A stretch of DNA of 64,000 bases, taken from assembly GCF_008704425.1 (NCBI RefSeq), contig NZ_CP023696.1, forward strand, positions 5,496,501-5,560,500, read 5' to 3'. Positions 1-10,300 of this stretch are shown piece after piece (position 1 is the stretch's first letter; every line of letters begins with the position of its first letter). Below the pieces are notes generated by a model. It was not told where the DNA came from, did no database searches, and saw nothing but the letters and a program-made list of their open reading frames with translations. A program made the position numbers and the translations under genes. The DNA comes from Streptomyces fradiae ATCC 10745 = DSM 40063. GTDB lineage: Bacteria > Actinomycetota > Actinomycetes > Streptomycetales > Streptomycetaceae.

Positions 1-990
1 ACCGCCGTGGCCGACGACACCCGCGCCGTCACCGACACCTGGCGAGCGGGGCAGACCCTCGACGTCAGCGACGTCATGCACGCGCTGCTGATGCGGATCG
101 CGGCCCGCACCCTCTTCTCCGCCGGGCTCGACGACGCGACGATCGAGGAGGCCCGGCAGTGCCTGCGCACGGTGTCCCACGGCATCTACCGGCGCACCGT
201 CGCCCCCCTCGGCATCCTCGAGAAGCTGCCCACCCCGGGGAACCGGGCCTACGACCGCGCCAACGCCAGGCTCCGGCGGATCGTCGCCGAGATGATCGAC
301 CGGCGCCGCTCCGGCGGCGACGCGGACGACATGCTCTCCACCCTGCTGCGGGCCGAGCACCCCGAGACCGGCGAGCGACTGGACGAGGGCCAGGTCCTCG
401 ACCAGGTCGTCACCTTCCTCGTCGCGGGCAGCGAGACCACCGCCTCCACGCTCGCCTTCGTCTTCCACCTGATGGGCACGCTGCCCGAGGTGGAGGCGCG
501 GGTGCACGCCGAGGTGGACGGGGTGCTGGCGGGCCGCGCACCGGCCTACGACGACCTGCCCCTCCTGCCCTGTACGCGCAACGTCATCACCGAGGCGCTG
601 CGCCTCCACCCGCCGTCCTGGATGGCGATGCGGGTCACCGCCCGCGACGTCGAGCTGGGCCCCCGGACCCTCCCGGCCCGGACGATGGTCCTCTACAGCG
701 CCTACGCCCTGCACCACAATCCGGAGCTCTTCCCCGACCCCGAGACCTTCGACCCCGACCGCTGGACGCCCGAACGGGCCGCGCGGGTGCCCCGCGGCGC
801 GCTGCTGCCGTTCGGCGCGGGGAGCCACAAGTGCATCGGCGACGTGCTGGCGCTCACCGAGACCGCCCTGGTCGTCGCGACCGTCGCCGCCCGCTGGCGG
901 CTGCGCCCCGCGCCCGGCACCCGACTGCGCCCGCAGCCGAAGGCCACCCTCGAACCGGGCCCCCTGCCGATGGTCCTGGAACGGCGCTGA
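1..990 (+). CDS. Cytochrome P450, 5'-truncated by the window edge
   Basis: This is the C-terminal part of a class I bacterial cytochrome P450, a heme monooxygenase that needs ferredoxin and reductase partners. The reading frame is open from the first base, so the true start lies outside the window. About 330 residues remain of a usual 400-450. The I-helix oxygen-binding motif AGSETTAS, the ExxR motif (EALR) and the heme-cysteine loop FGAGSHKCIG are all intact. The protein closely resembles the next P450, so the two look like a tandem duplication. Several stretches (DHRRQRR in the neighbour, HAEVDGVLxGRxPxY in both) resemble CYP183-type terpene oxygenases such as pentalenene oxygenase. A terpene substrate is therefore a guess, and a terpene cyclase upstream of the window would support it. 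Confidence 0.93.
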   Translation, partial: TAVADDTRAVTDTWRAGQTLDVSDVMHALLMRIAARTLFSAGLDDATIEEARQCLRTVSHGIYRRTVAPLGILEKLPTPGNRAYDRANARLRRIVAEMIDRRRSGGDADDMLSTLLRAEHPETGERLDEGQVLDQVVTFLVAGSETTASTLAFVFHLMGTLPEVEARVHAEVDGVLAGRAPAYDDLPLLPCTRNVITEALRLHPPSWMAMRVTARDVELGPRTLPARTMVLYSAYALHHNPELFPDPETFDPDRWTPERAARVPRGALLPFGAGSHKCIGDVLALTETALVVATVAARWRLRPAPGTRLRPQPKATLEPGPLPMVLERR

Positions 991-1312
991 CCCGGAGTCC
1001 GGCTTCCGCGGGCGGGCGCCCCGCCGACGCTCTCCGGCCGGCGGGCGCCCGCCGAGGCTCTTTGGCTGCCGGCCGCCCGGGCCCGGCGGTTGAGCGCCGG
1101 CCCCGCACCCCCCGGGGCCCACGCCCTGTCGCCCCGGCGCTCCCGGGGCGCCGGCCCCGCACCCCCCGGGGCCCACGCCCCGTCGCCCCGGCGCTCCCGG
1201 GCCCTCGGCCCGAACCCCGCCACGTCCACCCCCCTCCACCCCTCCACCCCTCCACACCCTCCTCCCTCCCTTCTCCCTGCACCCCTCCGCCCCGGCAAAG
1301 GACACCCCTGGC
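991..1312. other. Intergenic repeat-rich spacer between the P450 genes
   Basis: This 322-bp stretch has no credible gene. It holds a perfect 16-bp palindrome at 1039-1054 (CGGCGGGCGCCCGCCG) that may act in termination after the first P450. It also holds a 54-bp tandem duplication at 1094-1201 and a strongly strand-asymmetric C/T tract at about 1222-1290 just before the ribosome site of the next gene. Confidence 0.7.
1094..1201. repeat. 54-bp tandem duplication (2 copies)
   Basis: Copy 1 is 1094-1147 and copy 2 is 1148-1201. They differ by a single base (CCCTG versus CCCCG). Each copy contains the palindromic cores CCCCCCGGGG and GCTCCCGGG. It lies between the two P450 genes. Confidence 0.85.
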
Positions 1313-2671
1313 ATGAGAACCCCCTCGGACGGCTCCGGGCGCCACTGGCGGTTCGCCCGCGCACCGCACCGCAGGCCGCTGATCGGCCACGCCCACCTGC
1401 TGGCGCGCAGGCCCCTGGAGTTCCTGACCTCCCTCCCGGCACTCGGGGACCTCGTCGAACTGCGCATCGGGCCCAGGCCCGCCTACCTGCCGTGCCACCC
1501 GGACCTGGTCCAGCAGGTCCTGCTGAACGCGCGCGTCTACGACACCGGCGGGCCGGTCAAGGAGAAGGCCCGCCCCATCCTGGGCAACGGGCTGATCACC
1601 TCCGACTGGGCCGACCACCGCCGGCAGCGGCGCCTGGTGCAGCCCGCCTTCCACCAGGCGCGCATCGCCGCCTACGCCGAGGTCATGCGCGACGAGTGCG
1701 CGGCGCGGGCCCGCTCCTGGCACACCGGGCGGGTCCTCGACGTCGGCGACGAGATGCAGGCGCTGACGGCCCGTGTGACCGCCCGCGCCCTGTTCTCCAC
1801 GGAGATGGCCCCGCACTCGGTGGCGGAGGTCCAGCGCAGCCTGCCCCTCATGGTGCGCGGCGCCTACCGGCGGGCGATGGACCCCACGGGCCTGTACGCC
1901 AGGCTGCCGCTCCCCGCCAACCGCGCCTTCGACGCGGCGCTCAGACGCCTCCAGGCCCTGATCGCCGGCATCGTCGGCGACTACCGGCGCTCGGGCGTGG
2001 ACCGCGGGGACGTGCTGTCGGCGCTGCTGGCCGCCCGCGACGAGGAGGACGGCGGCGGGATGTCGGACCAGGAGGTCCACGACCAGGTCATGACGCTGCT
2101 GCTGGCCGGCGTCGAGACCACGGCGAGCGCCCTGACCTGGGCCTGGCACCTGCTGGCCGCCCACCCCGAGGCGGAGGCGCGGCTGCACGCCGAGGTCGAC
2201 GGGGTGCTGGGCGGGCGGACCCCGGGCTACGCCGACGTGCCCCGGCTCGGCTACACCCAGCGGGTCTTCACCGAGACCCTGCGGCTGTACCCGCCGGCCT
2301 GGATGTACACCCGGATGACGACCGAGCCCACCGAGCTGGGCGGCCACCGGCTGCCGGCCGGCGCGGACGTGCTGATCAGCCCGTACGTCATCCACCGCAC
2401 CCCGGGGCTCTTCGCGCGTCCCGCCGTCTTCGACCCGGACCGGTGGCTGCCCGAGCGCGCCGGGGAGGTGGCGCGCGGCTCGTACCTGCCCTTCGGCGGG
2501 GGCAGCCGCAAGTGCATCGGCGACGTGTTCGGGATGACGGAGGCGACCCTGGCGCTGGCGGCGCTCGCCTCCCGCTGGCGGCTGCGGCCCGTCCCCGGCA
2601 CGGTGGTGCGCCCGCGCGCCGAGATGAGCCTGACCGCCGGCCCCCTGCCCATGCGCCCCGAACCCCGCTGA
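1313..2671 (+). CDS. Cytochrome P450 (CYP183-like)
   Basis: This is a complete 452-residue cytochrome P450. The C-helix motif DHRRQRR lies near residue 101, the I-helix motif AGVETTAS at 265-272, ETLR at 321-324, and the heme loop FGGGSRKCIG at 394-403 with Cys401 as axial ligand. The ATG at 1313 follows an AAAGGA ribosome site about ten bases upstream. The N-terminal third (GNGLITSDWADHRRQRRLVQ and neighbouring residues) resembles pentalenene oxygenase-type P450s, which oxidise terpene hydrocarbons. It follows a closely similar P450 on the same strand after a repeat-filled spacer. No ferredoxin or reductase gene is adjacent in the window, so redox partners must come from elsewhere. The substrate is unknown. 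Confidence 0.95.
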   Translation: MRTPSDGSGRHWRFARAPHRRPLIGHAHLLARRPLEFLTSLPALGDLVELRIGPRPAYLPCHPDLVQQVLLNARVYDTGGPVKEKARPILGNGLITSDWADHRRQRRLVQPAFHQARIAAYAEVMRDECAARARSWHTGRVLDVGDEMQALTARVTARALFSTEMAPHSVAEVQRSLPLMVRGAYRRAMDPTGLYARLPLPANRAFDAALRRLQALIAGIVGDYRRSGVDRGDVLSALLAARDEEDGGGMSDQEVHDQVMTLLLAGVETTASALTWAWHLLAAHPEAEARLHAEVDGVLGGRTPGYADVPRLGYTQRVFTETLRLYPPAWMYTRMTTEPTELGGHRLPAGADVLISPYVIHRTPGLFARPAVFDPDRWLPERAGEVARGSYLPFGGGSRKCIGDVFGMTEATLALAALASRWRLRPVPGTVVRPRAEMSLTAGPLPMRPEPR

Positions 2672-3010
2672 CCCGCCCCGCCGGGCGGCGGTGCCGGTCG
2701 CCGGCCGGCGCGGCTCCGGCGGGCCGGGCCCGTGCCCGCGCCGCCGTCTCCGCACCCCGTACCCGCCCCTTTTGCCCGCCCGGAGGGGGCGTGGTACGAC
2801 GGAAGGAGCCCGTCGACGGGACGACGGCCGCCGAAGAGGGCGCTCGGCCCCCACGGCGACGGCGACGGTCCGGCCACCGGCACACGGGGCGGTGGACCGA
2901 CGCGCCGGACGCTGGCCGGGCCCTCCGATCCGACACCCCGAAGTACAGCAGGCAACGGCTTCCTCGGCCCCTGCGCAGGCGACTTCTGGCTTCCGATGAC
3001 GGGAGTGCGC
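2672..3010. other. Intergenic spacer, nothing definite
   Basis: This 339-bp stretch shows no convincing gene. A weak hairpin (CGCCCC pairing with GGGGCG, about 2763-2790) could contribute to termination after the P450. The last ten bases carry the GGGAG ribosome site of the NTPase gene. Confidence 0.5.
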
Positions 3011-5179
3011 ATGAACTCCTGCGACGAGACTCTCAGACACAGTGGCTCCCACGGCCCCGCCGGTCCCCGCCCGGCCGGAGTGCTCGCCCGGGCCTGGTTC
3101 TGGATCAGTTGGCCCTTCGTGTGGCTGTGGCGTTCGTGCCGCGACGGATGGCTCATGGCCAAGGGGGAACGGAAGGCGCGCCGCTGGTGGCGCCCGCAGG
3201 TGTGGCCCGTGACCGCCCTGTACATCGTCCTCAGCGTCGCGTACATCGGTCTGATCGTTCTCAGCCTGGTTCCGGGCACGCCGTCGGATTGGTTGTGGGA
3301 CCCTTCGACCGAGTCGAAGTGGCGCAACATGCTGACCGCCTTCGGGCTGTCGTCCACGACGGTGGTGGCCGCCGCCTGGTTCCTGCTGTGGCGCTTCTGG
3401 CGCGCCCGGCGCTACTACCTGCGCAGGGCGAGACGGCACGCCGACGAGATGGTGAGGCCGGGGACCATCATCGGCGAGGTGGTGGGGCGCGACCCGCTGT
3501 GCGACGCGCTGATGGACGATCTGCGGGACCGCAAGCGGCGCCGGCCGCATGTGATCGTCGGTGCGATCGGGGTGGGCAAGAGCGCGCTGCTGGTGCGGCT
3601 CACCCAGAAGCTCGCGGAGAAGGGGGTGGCTCCCGTGGTGGTGCGGCTGCGGGACGTCAGGGGGGAACTGGACTTCGCCCGCCTCGCCGAGGACACGTTC
3701 CTGGCCGAGATCCTGGTGAAGGTCTCCTCGCGGTCCGAGGCCGAGAAGGTGTGGCACCGGCTGCGTCGGCAGTCGGACCGCGTGGTCGTCCTGGCGGACG
3801 GGCTCGAGGACGCCCTGAAGGACGCCCCCGACCGGGAGAACGTCATCCGGGAGGCCATCGGCAAGGCGGGCAAGGACGGCCTCCCGCTCGTCGTCACCTC
3901 CCGCCCCGAGAAGTCGCTGGAGTCCATCGACGCGGCGCAGACGCACCTCGGGCCGCTGAGCGAGGAGGCGGCGCTCCACTACGTCGCCGAGGCGACCAAC
4001 TGGCGGTCGGACCGGCAGCGCATGAGCTGGGTGGTGGAGGCCGCCGAGATCGCGGAGTCCCCGCTGTACCTGAACATCGCCAAGGACCTGGAGCGCCGCG
4101 GCCTGCTCGAACCCGTCGTGGGGGGCGGCGGGGAGGACGAGTACAGCGATCCCCGCGACCACGACGCGTGGGTGCTGCGCTACGACATGCTCGACGCCTG
4201 GGTGCAGGCGCTCGTCGACGGCCACCTCTACCCCGAGCAGCCGCTGTCCAGGGCGGGCCGGCGCCGGGTCGTCGACTGCCTGTCGGCGCTCGCCTGCGCC
4301 GCCCTGCGCACCAACTCGACCTACGTCGCCTACGACGCCCTGACGCGGACGAGCAGGGACGACGAGAAGAACCGTGTCGTCGACGCGCTGCTGGGCTACC
4401 TCGCGGGGCCGTCCGGTCCGTCCGGTCCAGCGGGGGCCGGTCGGGCCGCCCGCCCGGCCGGTCGGGCCGTCGCGAGCCGGGCGGACGCCTCGGGCCAGGG
4501 GGCCCGTACGAACCCGGCGGGGCACATCGACGTCCGGCTGGCGGGGAGCTGGGGAAGCCGCCTGGGCCTCGTGGAGGTGCAGGACCAGGGCGTCCGGTTC
4601 CACCACAGCGTGCTGCAGGCCTACCTCGCCTCCCGGTGCATGGGCGCGCTGATGCCGGTCAGGACGGCGGCCGTGTCCGTGCCGCGGCCGGTCGGCATGG
4701 CCGCGGTGTCGCGGTACGCGGGAGGCCCGGTGGAGGAGCTCCTCATCCTCTCCTCCGCCACCGAGACGGAGGACGTCACCGACGCCTACTTCACGCCGGC
4801 GCTGCGGCGCCCCGGTCGTGAACTCGCCATGTCGATGGTCTTCTACTCGCGTTCCAGGGGCGCACTCGAGGGCTGCCACGGCAGGGAGGCCGACAGGGCG
4901 GCCTCCGGGGCGGACTGCGAGCGTGAGCACCGCTGCCCGATCAGCATCGTCCGCGACCTGCTCCTGGACGCCGCCCGGCAGGCGGTCGACGAGATCTCGC
5001 GGCCGTCCGACGGCGCCCGGGCTCGGGAAGCGACATGGAGCAGGACCCCAAGATCCGGGCGCTGGAGCTGTACTCCGCCGCCCTGGACGTCGACAGCTTC
5101 CACCACGAGCCGCTGCACCACAGCCTCGTCGAGGAGATCGAGTCGCACTGGGAGTCGTTGCAGACCTACAACGACATGA
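3011..5179 (+). CDS. Membrane-anchored STAND/NACHT-like NTPase, N-terminal part (probable frameshift at the 3' end)
   Basis: The ATG at 3011 has a GGGAG ribosome site six bases upstream. The product begins with two hydrophobic helices (about residues 66-88 and 108-130) flanked by basic residues. A P-loop NTPase domain follows: Walker A GAIGVGKS at 184-191, Walker B VVVLADGLED near 258, and a sensor-like VVTSRPE. The motif FHHSVLQAYLASR near residue 535 is typical of the region after the NTPase core in STAND proteins. This suggests a signalling ATPase attached to the membrane. The last 50 codons (from about 5030) read like an out-of-frame tail rich in Ser, Thr and Arg, while another frame takes over at 5035. 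The two frames probably form one broken gene of roughly 1,260 codons. A defence role is possible but nothing here proves it. Confidence 0.75.
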   Translation: MNSCDETLRHSGSHGPAGPRPAGVLARAWFWISWPFVWLWRSCRDGWLMAKGERKARRWWRPQVWPVTALYIVLSVAYIGLIVLSLVPGTPSDWLWDPSTESKWRNMLTAFGLSSTTVVAAAWFLLWRFWRARRYYLRRARRHADEMVRPGTIIGEVVGRDPLCDALMDDLRDRKRRRPHVIVGAIGVGKSALLVRLTQKLAEKGVAPVVVRLRDVRGELDFARLAEDTFLAEILVKVSSRSEAEKVWHRLRRQSDRVVVLADGLEDALKDAPDRENVIREAIGKAGKDGLPLVVTSRPEKSLESIDAAQTHLGPLSEEAALHYVAEATNWRSDRQRMSWVVEAAEIAESPLYLNIAKDLERRGLLEPVVGGGGEDEYSDPRDHDAWVLRYDMLDAWVQALVDGHLYPEQPLSRAGRRRVVDCLSALACAALRTNSTYVAYDALTRTSRDDEKNRVVDALLGYLAGPSGPSGPAGAGRAARPAGRAVASRADASGQGARTNPAGHIDVRLAGSWGSRLGLVEVQDQGVRFHHSVLQAYLASRCMGALMPVRTAAVSVPRPVGMAAVSRYAGGPVEELLILSSATETEDVTDAYFTPALRRPGRELAMSMVFYSRSRGALEGCHGREADRAASGADCEREHRCPISIVRDLLLDAARQAVDEISRPSDGARAREATWSRTPRSGRWSCTPPPWTSTASTTSRCTTASSRRSSRTGSRCRPTTT

Positions 5180-6810
5180 AGCTCGACACCCCGAAGAAGG
5201 CGCTCGTCAGGCGCATCGGCGTCACGGGACGCCTGCTGGCCGTACGGCGCCTCCTGCCGCCCTCCGCGGCGGAGCGGGTCCACGCCGAGACCGCCTACGA
5301 CGTCTTGTTCGCCATGGCGCGCAAGGAGCCCTCCCACGGGGTGCGGTTCGCCATGGCGCAGGTGATCGGTGAGGGCGGTGACGAGGCATTCGACGCGATC
5401 AAGGACCGGCTGGCACCCGCCCGCCCCGCTCCGGCCTTCACCTTCTCCGCCTTCTCCGCCTTCAGCGCCGTGGCGGGGCCGGCCGGTGCGGAGGCCGTCG
5501 CCGTCGACATCGAGGCCCTGGCCTACAGCCTCGGTCTGGGCCGGGCGGGCGACGGCGCGGCGTCCGCCGCCCTCCCTGACTCGGACGGTCCGCCGTCCGC
5601 GCCGGGCACCACCAGGACCGAGCGGCTGGCGCGGAAGTGCCGTGCGGAGATCATCCAGAAGCGCCAGGAGGACGAGGAGGCCGCGGAGCGGGAGGAGCGG
5701 AGGGAGGCGGAGGCCGACTGGCGCTCGGAGATCATGAAGGCCTGGGTCGTCCCGATGCTGGTGCAGTCCTGCACGCGTACCCCGCACGAGGACACCCCGT
5801 ACACGGTGCTCTCCCAGTGGATGGAGCGGCACAGGCACGACGGGATCGGCATCGCGCAGGAGGTCGCGTTCGCGCTGGGGTTCCGGCACGCGGCGAACCA
5901 CCGTACGCCCACCACGAGGCCGGTCAGGGCCCGCAACGTCCTCAACGAGCAGGCCGCTGAGATGCTCAAGCACACCCGCTACTGGCACGCCCGGCTCGCC
6001 CTGCTGCACGCGCTGACCTTGTGGGCCCTTCCCGACGACGTCGCACAGAAGCAGCCCCGCCGAGGGCGCGGCGCCAACCCGGCCAGGGAGATACGACAGT
6101 GGCTGGAGCGGAGGGGCGAGCACACCCCCAAGGGAAGGCTCCGCGACGAGCACCCGCTGGTCAGGGCAGCGGCCCGGATGGCGCGGCACGCCTTGGAGAC
6201 CCGGCGTCCGGACCGGTTCCTGTGGATCGACGAGGCCGGGACGGCCGCCCAGATCGGATCGGAGACCGGTTCGCTGCGCGAGCGGCGGATGCACGACCTG
6301 TGGATCCCGCCCTCGCGGGGCTGGAGCACCCTGGACCCCGCCGCGCAGCAGCTCCTCGCCGACGTCATGGTCCTGCTGACCCTCACCGAGGAGCGCGGCG
6401 ACCGGCCGCAGGACGCGCGGCGCCACCTGGAGGCGGCGTACTCCGGGTGGCAGCAGGGCATGCCGCCGTGCATGACCGTGGACCGGACCCCACTCAGCCC
6501 GAGGCAGGCTCTCGTCGGAGAGACACCGCGGGCGCTGCCGGGCTCCGACTGCGCCGACGGCTGCCGGTTCCGGTTCTGCCCGTATCCGCCGAAGGGACCG
6601 CAGTGCCGCACCGAGCTCGACGAACTGTTCTGCATCCACCAGCGCCAGATGCTCGACAGGCTGCAGTTCCAGGCGTGGCAGGCGTGCAGGTTCCGGCGGC
6701 GGGCCCCGTGGCAGCTGGACACCACGGTGGCGAACCTGCGGACGTTCTGGAACGAGATGGCGGCCCGCGCCGGCAACCGCGCCCTGGAGGAGGCCGCGCC
6801 GCCGGAGTGA
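5035..6810 (+). CDS. C-terminal part of the STAND-type NTPase (HEAT-like region), in a shifted frame
   Basis: This is a 591-codon frame overlapping the preceding one by 145 bases. It starts at ATG 5035, with GGGAAG five bases upstream as a possible ribosome site. The product has no N-terminal catalytic domain of its own. It has a helical repeat-like section (for example HGVRFAMAQVIGEGGDEAFD), an Arg/Glu-rich charged helix near 200-235, and a Cys-containing C-terminal segment with DCADGCRFRFC and a later CRTE...FCIH. Helical repeats are what usually follow a STAND NTPase core, so I read it as the sensor half of the upstream protein, separated by a -1 or +2 frame change between about 4990 and 5035. 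The alternative is a translationally coupled separate gene. Confidence 0.7.
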   Translation: MEQDPKIRALELYSAALDVDSFHHEPLHHSLVEEIESHWESLQTYNDMKLDTPKKALVRRIGVTGRLLAVRRLLPPSAAERVHAETAYDVLFAMARKEPSHGVRFAMAQVIGEGGDEAFDAIKDRLAPARPAPAFTFSAFSAFSAVAGPAGAEAVAVDIEALAYSLGLGRAGDGAASAALPDSDGPPSAPGTTRTERLARKCRAEIIQKRQEDEEAAEREERREAEADWRSEIMKAWVVPMLVQSCTRTPHEDTPYTVLSQWMERHRHDGIGIAQEVAFALGFRHAANHRTPTTRPVRARNVLNEQAAEMLKHTRYWHARLALLHALTLWALPDDVAQKQPRRGRGANPAREIRQWLERRGEHTPKGRLRDEHPLVRAAARMARHALETRRPDRFLWIDEAGTAAQIGSETGSLRERRMHDLWIPPSRGWSTLDPAAQQLLADVMVLLTLTEERGDRPQDARRHLEAAYSGWQQGMPPCMTVDRTPLSPRQALVGETPRALPGSDCADGCRFRFCPYPPKGPQCRTELDELFCIHQRQMLDRLQFQAWQACRFRRRAPWQLDTTVANLRTFWNEMAARAGNRALEEAAPPE

Positions 6811-6926
6811 GGCCCGGTGGCCCGGTGGCCGCGCTCGTGGGTGCCGCCCGCCTCCTGGCGGGCGGTCGGACGGTGCCCCGGAGCCTGCCGTGCTCCGGGG
6901 TACCCGCGCGGGCCGACCCCGCCCGG

Positions 6927-7172
6927 TCACCCCCGCCGCCGCCACCGGCGTACCAGGCGGCGGACGCGCCCCCGCCGGGGCGGGCGGGGCGACCGGCGCA
7001 GCGCGGCCAGGATCAGCGCGCGCTCCCCGGGGGCCGCCCCGCGGGTCAGCCAGACCAGCGAGAGGCGCCGCACGATGGTCCGGGCCAGCAGGAGCGCCGC
7101 CGAGACGGCGCCGAACGGGCCGGGCACCGCGGGCAGCGCCTGGAGCAGGTCGAGGATCGTTTCGAGAGCCAT
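6927..7172 (-). CDS. Small hydrophobic/basic protein (81 aa), unknown function
   Basis: This short gene lies antisense between the two NTPase genes. The ATG at 7172 has a strong GGAGGA ribosome site seven bases upstream. The product has an N-terminal hydrophobic half with one likely membrane helix (about residues 15-45, including AVSAALLLARTIV) and an Arg-rich tail (RRGRVRRLVRRWRRRG). This is the look of a small single-span membrane protein with a cytoplasmic basic tail. I do not recognise the family. It shares a 212-bp divergent intergenic region with the next NTPase. Confidence 0.55.
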   Translation of the reverse strand: MALETILDLLQALPAVPGPFGAVSAALLLARTIVRRLSLVWLTRGAAPGERALILAALRRSPRPPRRGRVRRLVRRWRRRG

Positions 7173-7384
7173 GACGGTTCCTCCGTCCGTACGGGGACCC
7201 TCCGGCCGGGCTCGACGCGCCCCGCGGAGGCACCGGTCGGCGACCGGCTCCGCCAGCGGACCCCGGCACCCGCTTTCTTCGCCCGCCCGTCGGCCGCCGC
7301 GTCCGGCGAAGCGACCACCGGGAAGGCCACCACCTGGCAGGATGTGGGGAATTTCTTTTTCCGAGCGGCGTGCCGGGGAGACGG

Positions 7385-10300
7385 GTGAAGAATTCGATGG
7401 ACGCACGGCCGCTGCCGCCGGGGCAGGGCCGCAGGTTCGACTGGGCGACGCTGGCCGACCGGTCCGGAGCCGGCGACGGGGAGCACACGGCCTGGCTCTG
7501 GCGGGCGGTCGCCCACTGGACGGCCGGACACGGCGACCCGGACACCGGCTGCCAGCCACTGAGCGCCACGGTCGGGCGCTGGCTGGGCATCGGCGGCTCC
7601 AGGGTGACGAGTTGGCGCAAGGGCACGTCGTGGGAGCGCGAGTGGTTCGTGATCGTGCGCACCAAGGTCGGCTGCGACCAGGCCACCTGCCCCTCGCCGT
7701 ACGCCGACGAGGACGAACTGGCCGCCCGCCTCCTGGGCGCGGAGCGGGAGCGCGAGGCCCGTCGTGCGGCCCGCTCGCGGACGGCCTCCGCGGATCCGCC
7801 CGGCCGTCCCCTTCCGGCCGCCCGGTCCTCCGGGGCCGTCGGCCGGGAGGCGGCCCGGTCCGGCCGTACGAGCGCGCCGGGTGCGGCGGGCGTGGCGGGT
7901 GCGCCGGGTACACCGGGTGTGCCGGGCACGGGCAGGGTGGGCGTGGCGGGGGCGCCGTCCGTGCCGCGCGGGGCGCCTGACCGTGGCTCACGCGGACGTA
8001 CGGCCCCCGGCCCTGTGTCCGCCGTGCCCGCTCAGGTGCCTTCCGCCTCCGACGACGGGCAGGACATCCCGGTCGCCCTCCGCAGGGTCGCCCTGGCCGA
8101 CCGCCGGACCGTCGCGGCCTGGGAGGCCGTCGTCCCCCTGGTGGACGACCCCGGGAAGGCCGCCGTCAGCCTGGGCGACGTGTACGTCCCGCGCCGGGCG
8201 CAGAAGGCGCTCGTCCGGGGCCTGCGCGACCAGGCGGTCAACCGCGGCACGCGGGGCAGCGCCGTGCTCGGCGAGCCGGGCACGGGCAAGAGCTGCGTGC
8301 TGTGGGGGGTGCGCAGGGACCTGCGCGCGGCGGGGTGGACGGTCGTCGCCGTCTCCGCCGCCGCCCTGCTCGGCACCCCCGCACACCCCGCTGACCTGCG
8401 GCTCCAGGACCTGCTGACCGCCCTTGAGGCCAAGCTGCCGGGCCCCGGCGGGCCCCGGCCGGCCGAGGGGCGGCCCGTCGGGAACGTACGGGGCGTGCGG
8501 GGCGAGGCGGCCCCCGGCGGCGGGCGGGCCGCACGGTCACGGCGGCCCGCCGGCCCCGTCGCCCTGCTGCTGGACACCGCGGACCTGCTCCTCCACGACG
8601 CCGCCCGGACGGGGGAGGACCTGCTGGTGCGGCTGGTCCGGGAGGCCCGCGCCCTCGGGGTCGCCGTCGCCGTGGCCTGCCGCTCGGCGGAGGCCCGCCG
8701 GCTGGAGGACCGCGAGCGGGAGGACCGCGAACGGGACGGCGTCGAGGCGCTGCTGACCAAGGAGCACCTGGCCGGATACGACGACGGCCGCACCGCCGCG
8801 AGCCCCGTGCGGTACGTCGGCGCCCCCTGGGAGCCGGGCTCCGAACTCGACCTCGCCGTCGAGGCGCACCTGCGGGTCTTCTGCCGCGAGCCCGGACGAC
8901 CCGGCCCCCGCGAGGGCGGCGGCGCCCCGGACGCCCCGGCGGAGCCCCTGGCCCGGCGGATGCGCTCGACGCTCGTCTACGCGGCGGCCCGCGGACTGCC
9001 CCTCGGGCAGCTCATCCGCCATCCGCTGTCGCTGCGCATGCTGTTCGACGTCTACGCCCCGGCGGGCCCGCGCGACAAGGACCTCGACGTCACGGAGCTC
9101 TTCCGCGAGTACTGGGAGGCCCGCGTCACCGAGGACGTCCGCCACTCCGTACCCGCCCCCGGCGACGCGGACGGCCACGGTGACGGCGACCACGGCGTCC
9201 GCGGGGGCGGCGGTGGCGGGCCGGCCGGCGAGCACGCCCGGCGGGACCTGTCCGACGAGGTGCGGGCCCTCGGCCTCGCCGTACTGCGCGCGGGCACACC
9301 CGAACTGCACCGCGCGGACGCGCTGTCGGCGCTCGTCGCCCACACGCCGCTGCGGCGGCGCCGGGACGCCGCCGAGGCCGTGGCCGTCCTGCTCAACCGG
9401 GGCGTACTGCGCCGCATCGAGGGCGGCCGCATCGCCTTCCACCACCAGGCGTTCGCCGAGCACGCGGCCGGCCAGGCCCTGCGGTCGGCCCGGCGCGGGC
9501 TCGACGCCGCGGCCCGCCGGGTCACCGAGCACCCGGACGACCTCCTCCTCGCCGAGGCCGTCCGGCACGCCTTCCACAACGCCGACCGGGACGGCGCCGC
9601 CGGCTGGTACCCCGCGCTGGAGACGCTGACGCGGCACGAGCACGCCGCGACCCGCCTCACCGCCCTGCGCGTCCACGCCGGACTGCGGCACCCGCCGGGC
9701 GCGGCGGTGGACCTCGTTGTCGAGACCCTGCGCGACGCCGACCCGTGGCAGACCGCGTCGTACACGGCGGTGCTCACCGGCACCAGCAACCCGGCCCGCA
9801 CGGCCTGGCCGCGCACCCTGCGGGCCGTGTGGGACCGCGAGGACGACCGGGACCGCCGCCGGGTGCTGGTCGCCGTCACCCACCTCGCCCACCAGCAACC
9901 CGACGAGGCCGCCTCGTTCCTGACCGGCCTCGGGCTGCTCGACTTCGCACGGCCCGAGCACCTGGGCTGCCTGCCCCACGGGCGCGACCTCACCCTCTTC
10001 CTCCTCGGCCTGCACACCGCGGCGCCGCAGCGGTGCGCGATCGGCCTCACCCGGCTGCTGGAGGCGGCGGCCGCCTTCCGCGACAAGGCCGTCCTGCTGC
10101 ACGGCCTCGTCGCCCTCGCCCACCTCGCCGACCGGTACCCCGCCCGGTACAGCGGCCACGCCGCGAGCCTGCCCGGCCTCCTCGACGGCCTGGGCAAGGG
10201 CTGGCAGGGGGACCTGGACAAGCTCGTCGAGGCGGCGGCCCCGGCCTGGGCGGGCACCCTGCGGGGCGCCACCGCCGACGAGGTCGAGGCCCTCGCGTCC

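Noticed and set aside
854..4930. Very long open frame on the minus strand opposite the P450 and NTPase genes
   Set aside because: It is an antisense shadow produced by high GC content. Its composition is Arg/Pro/Gly-rich without any domain, and the opposite strand holds clear protein motifs.
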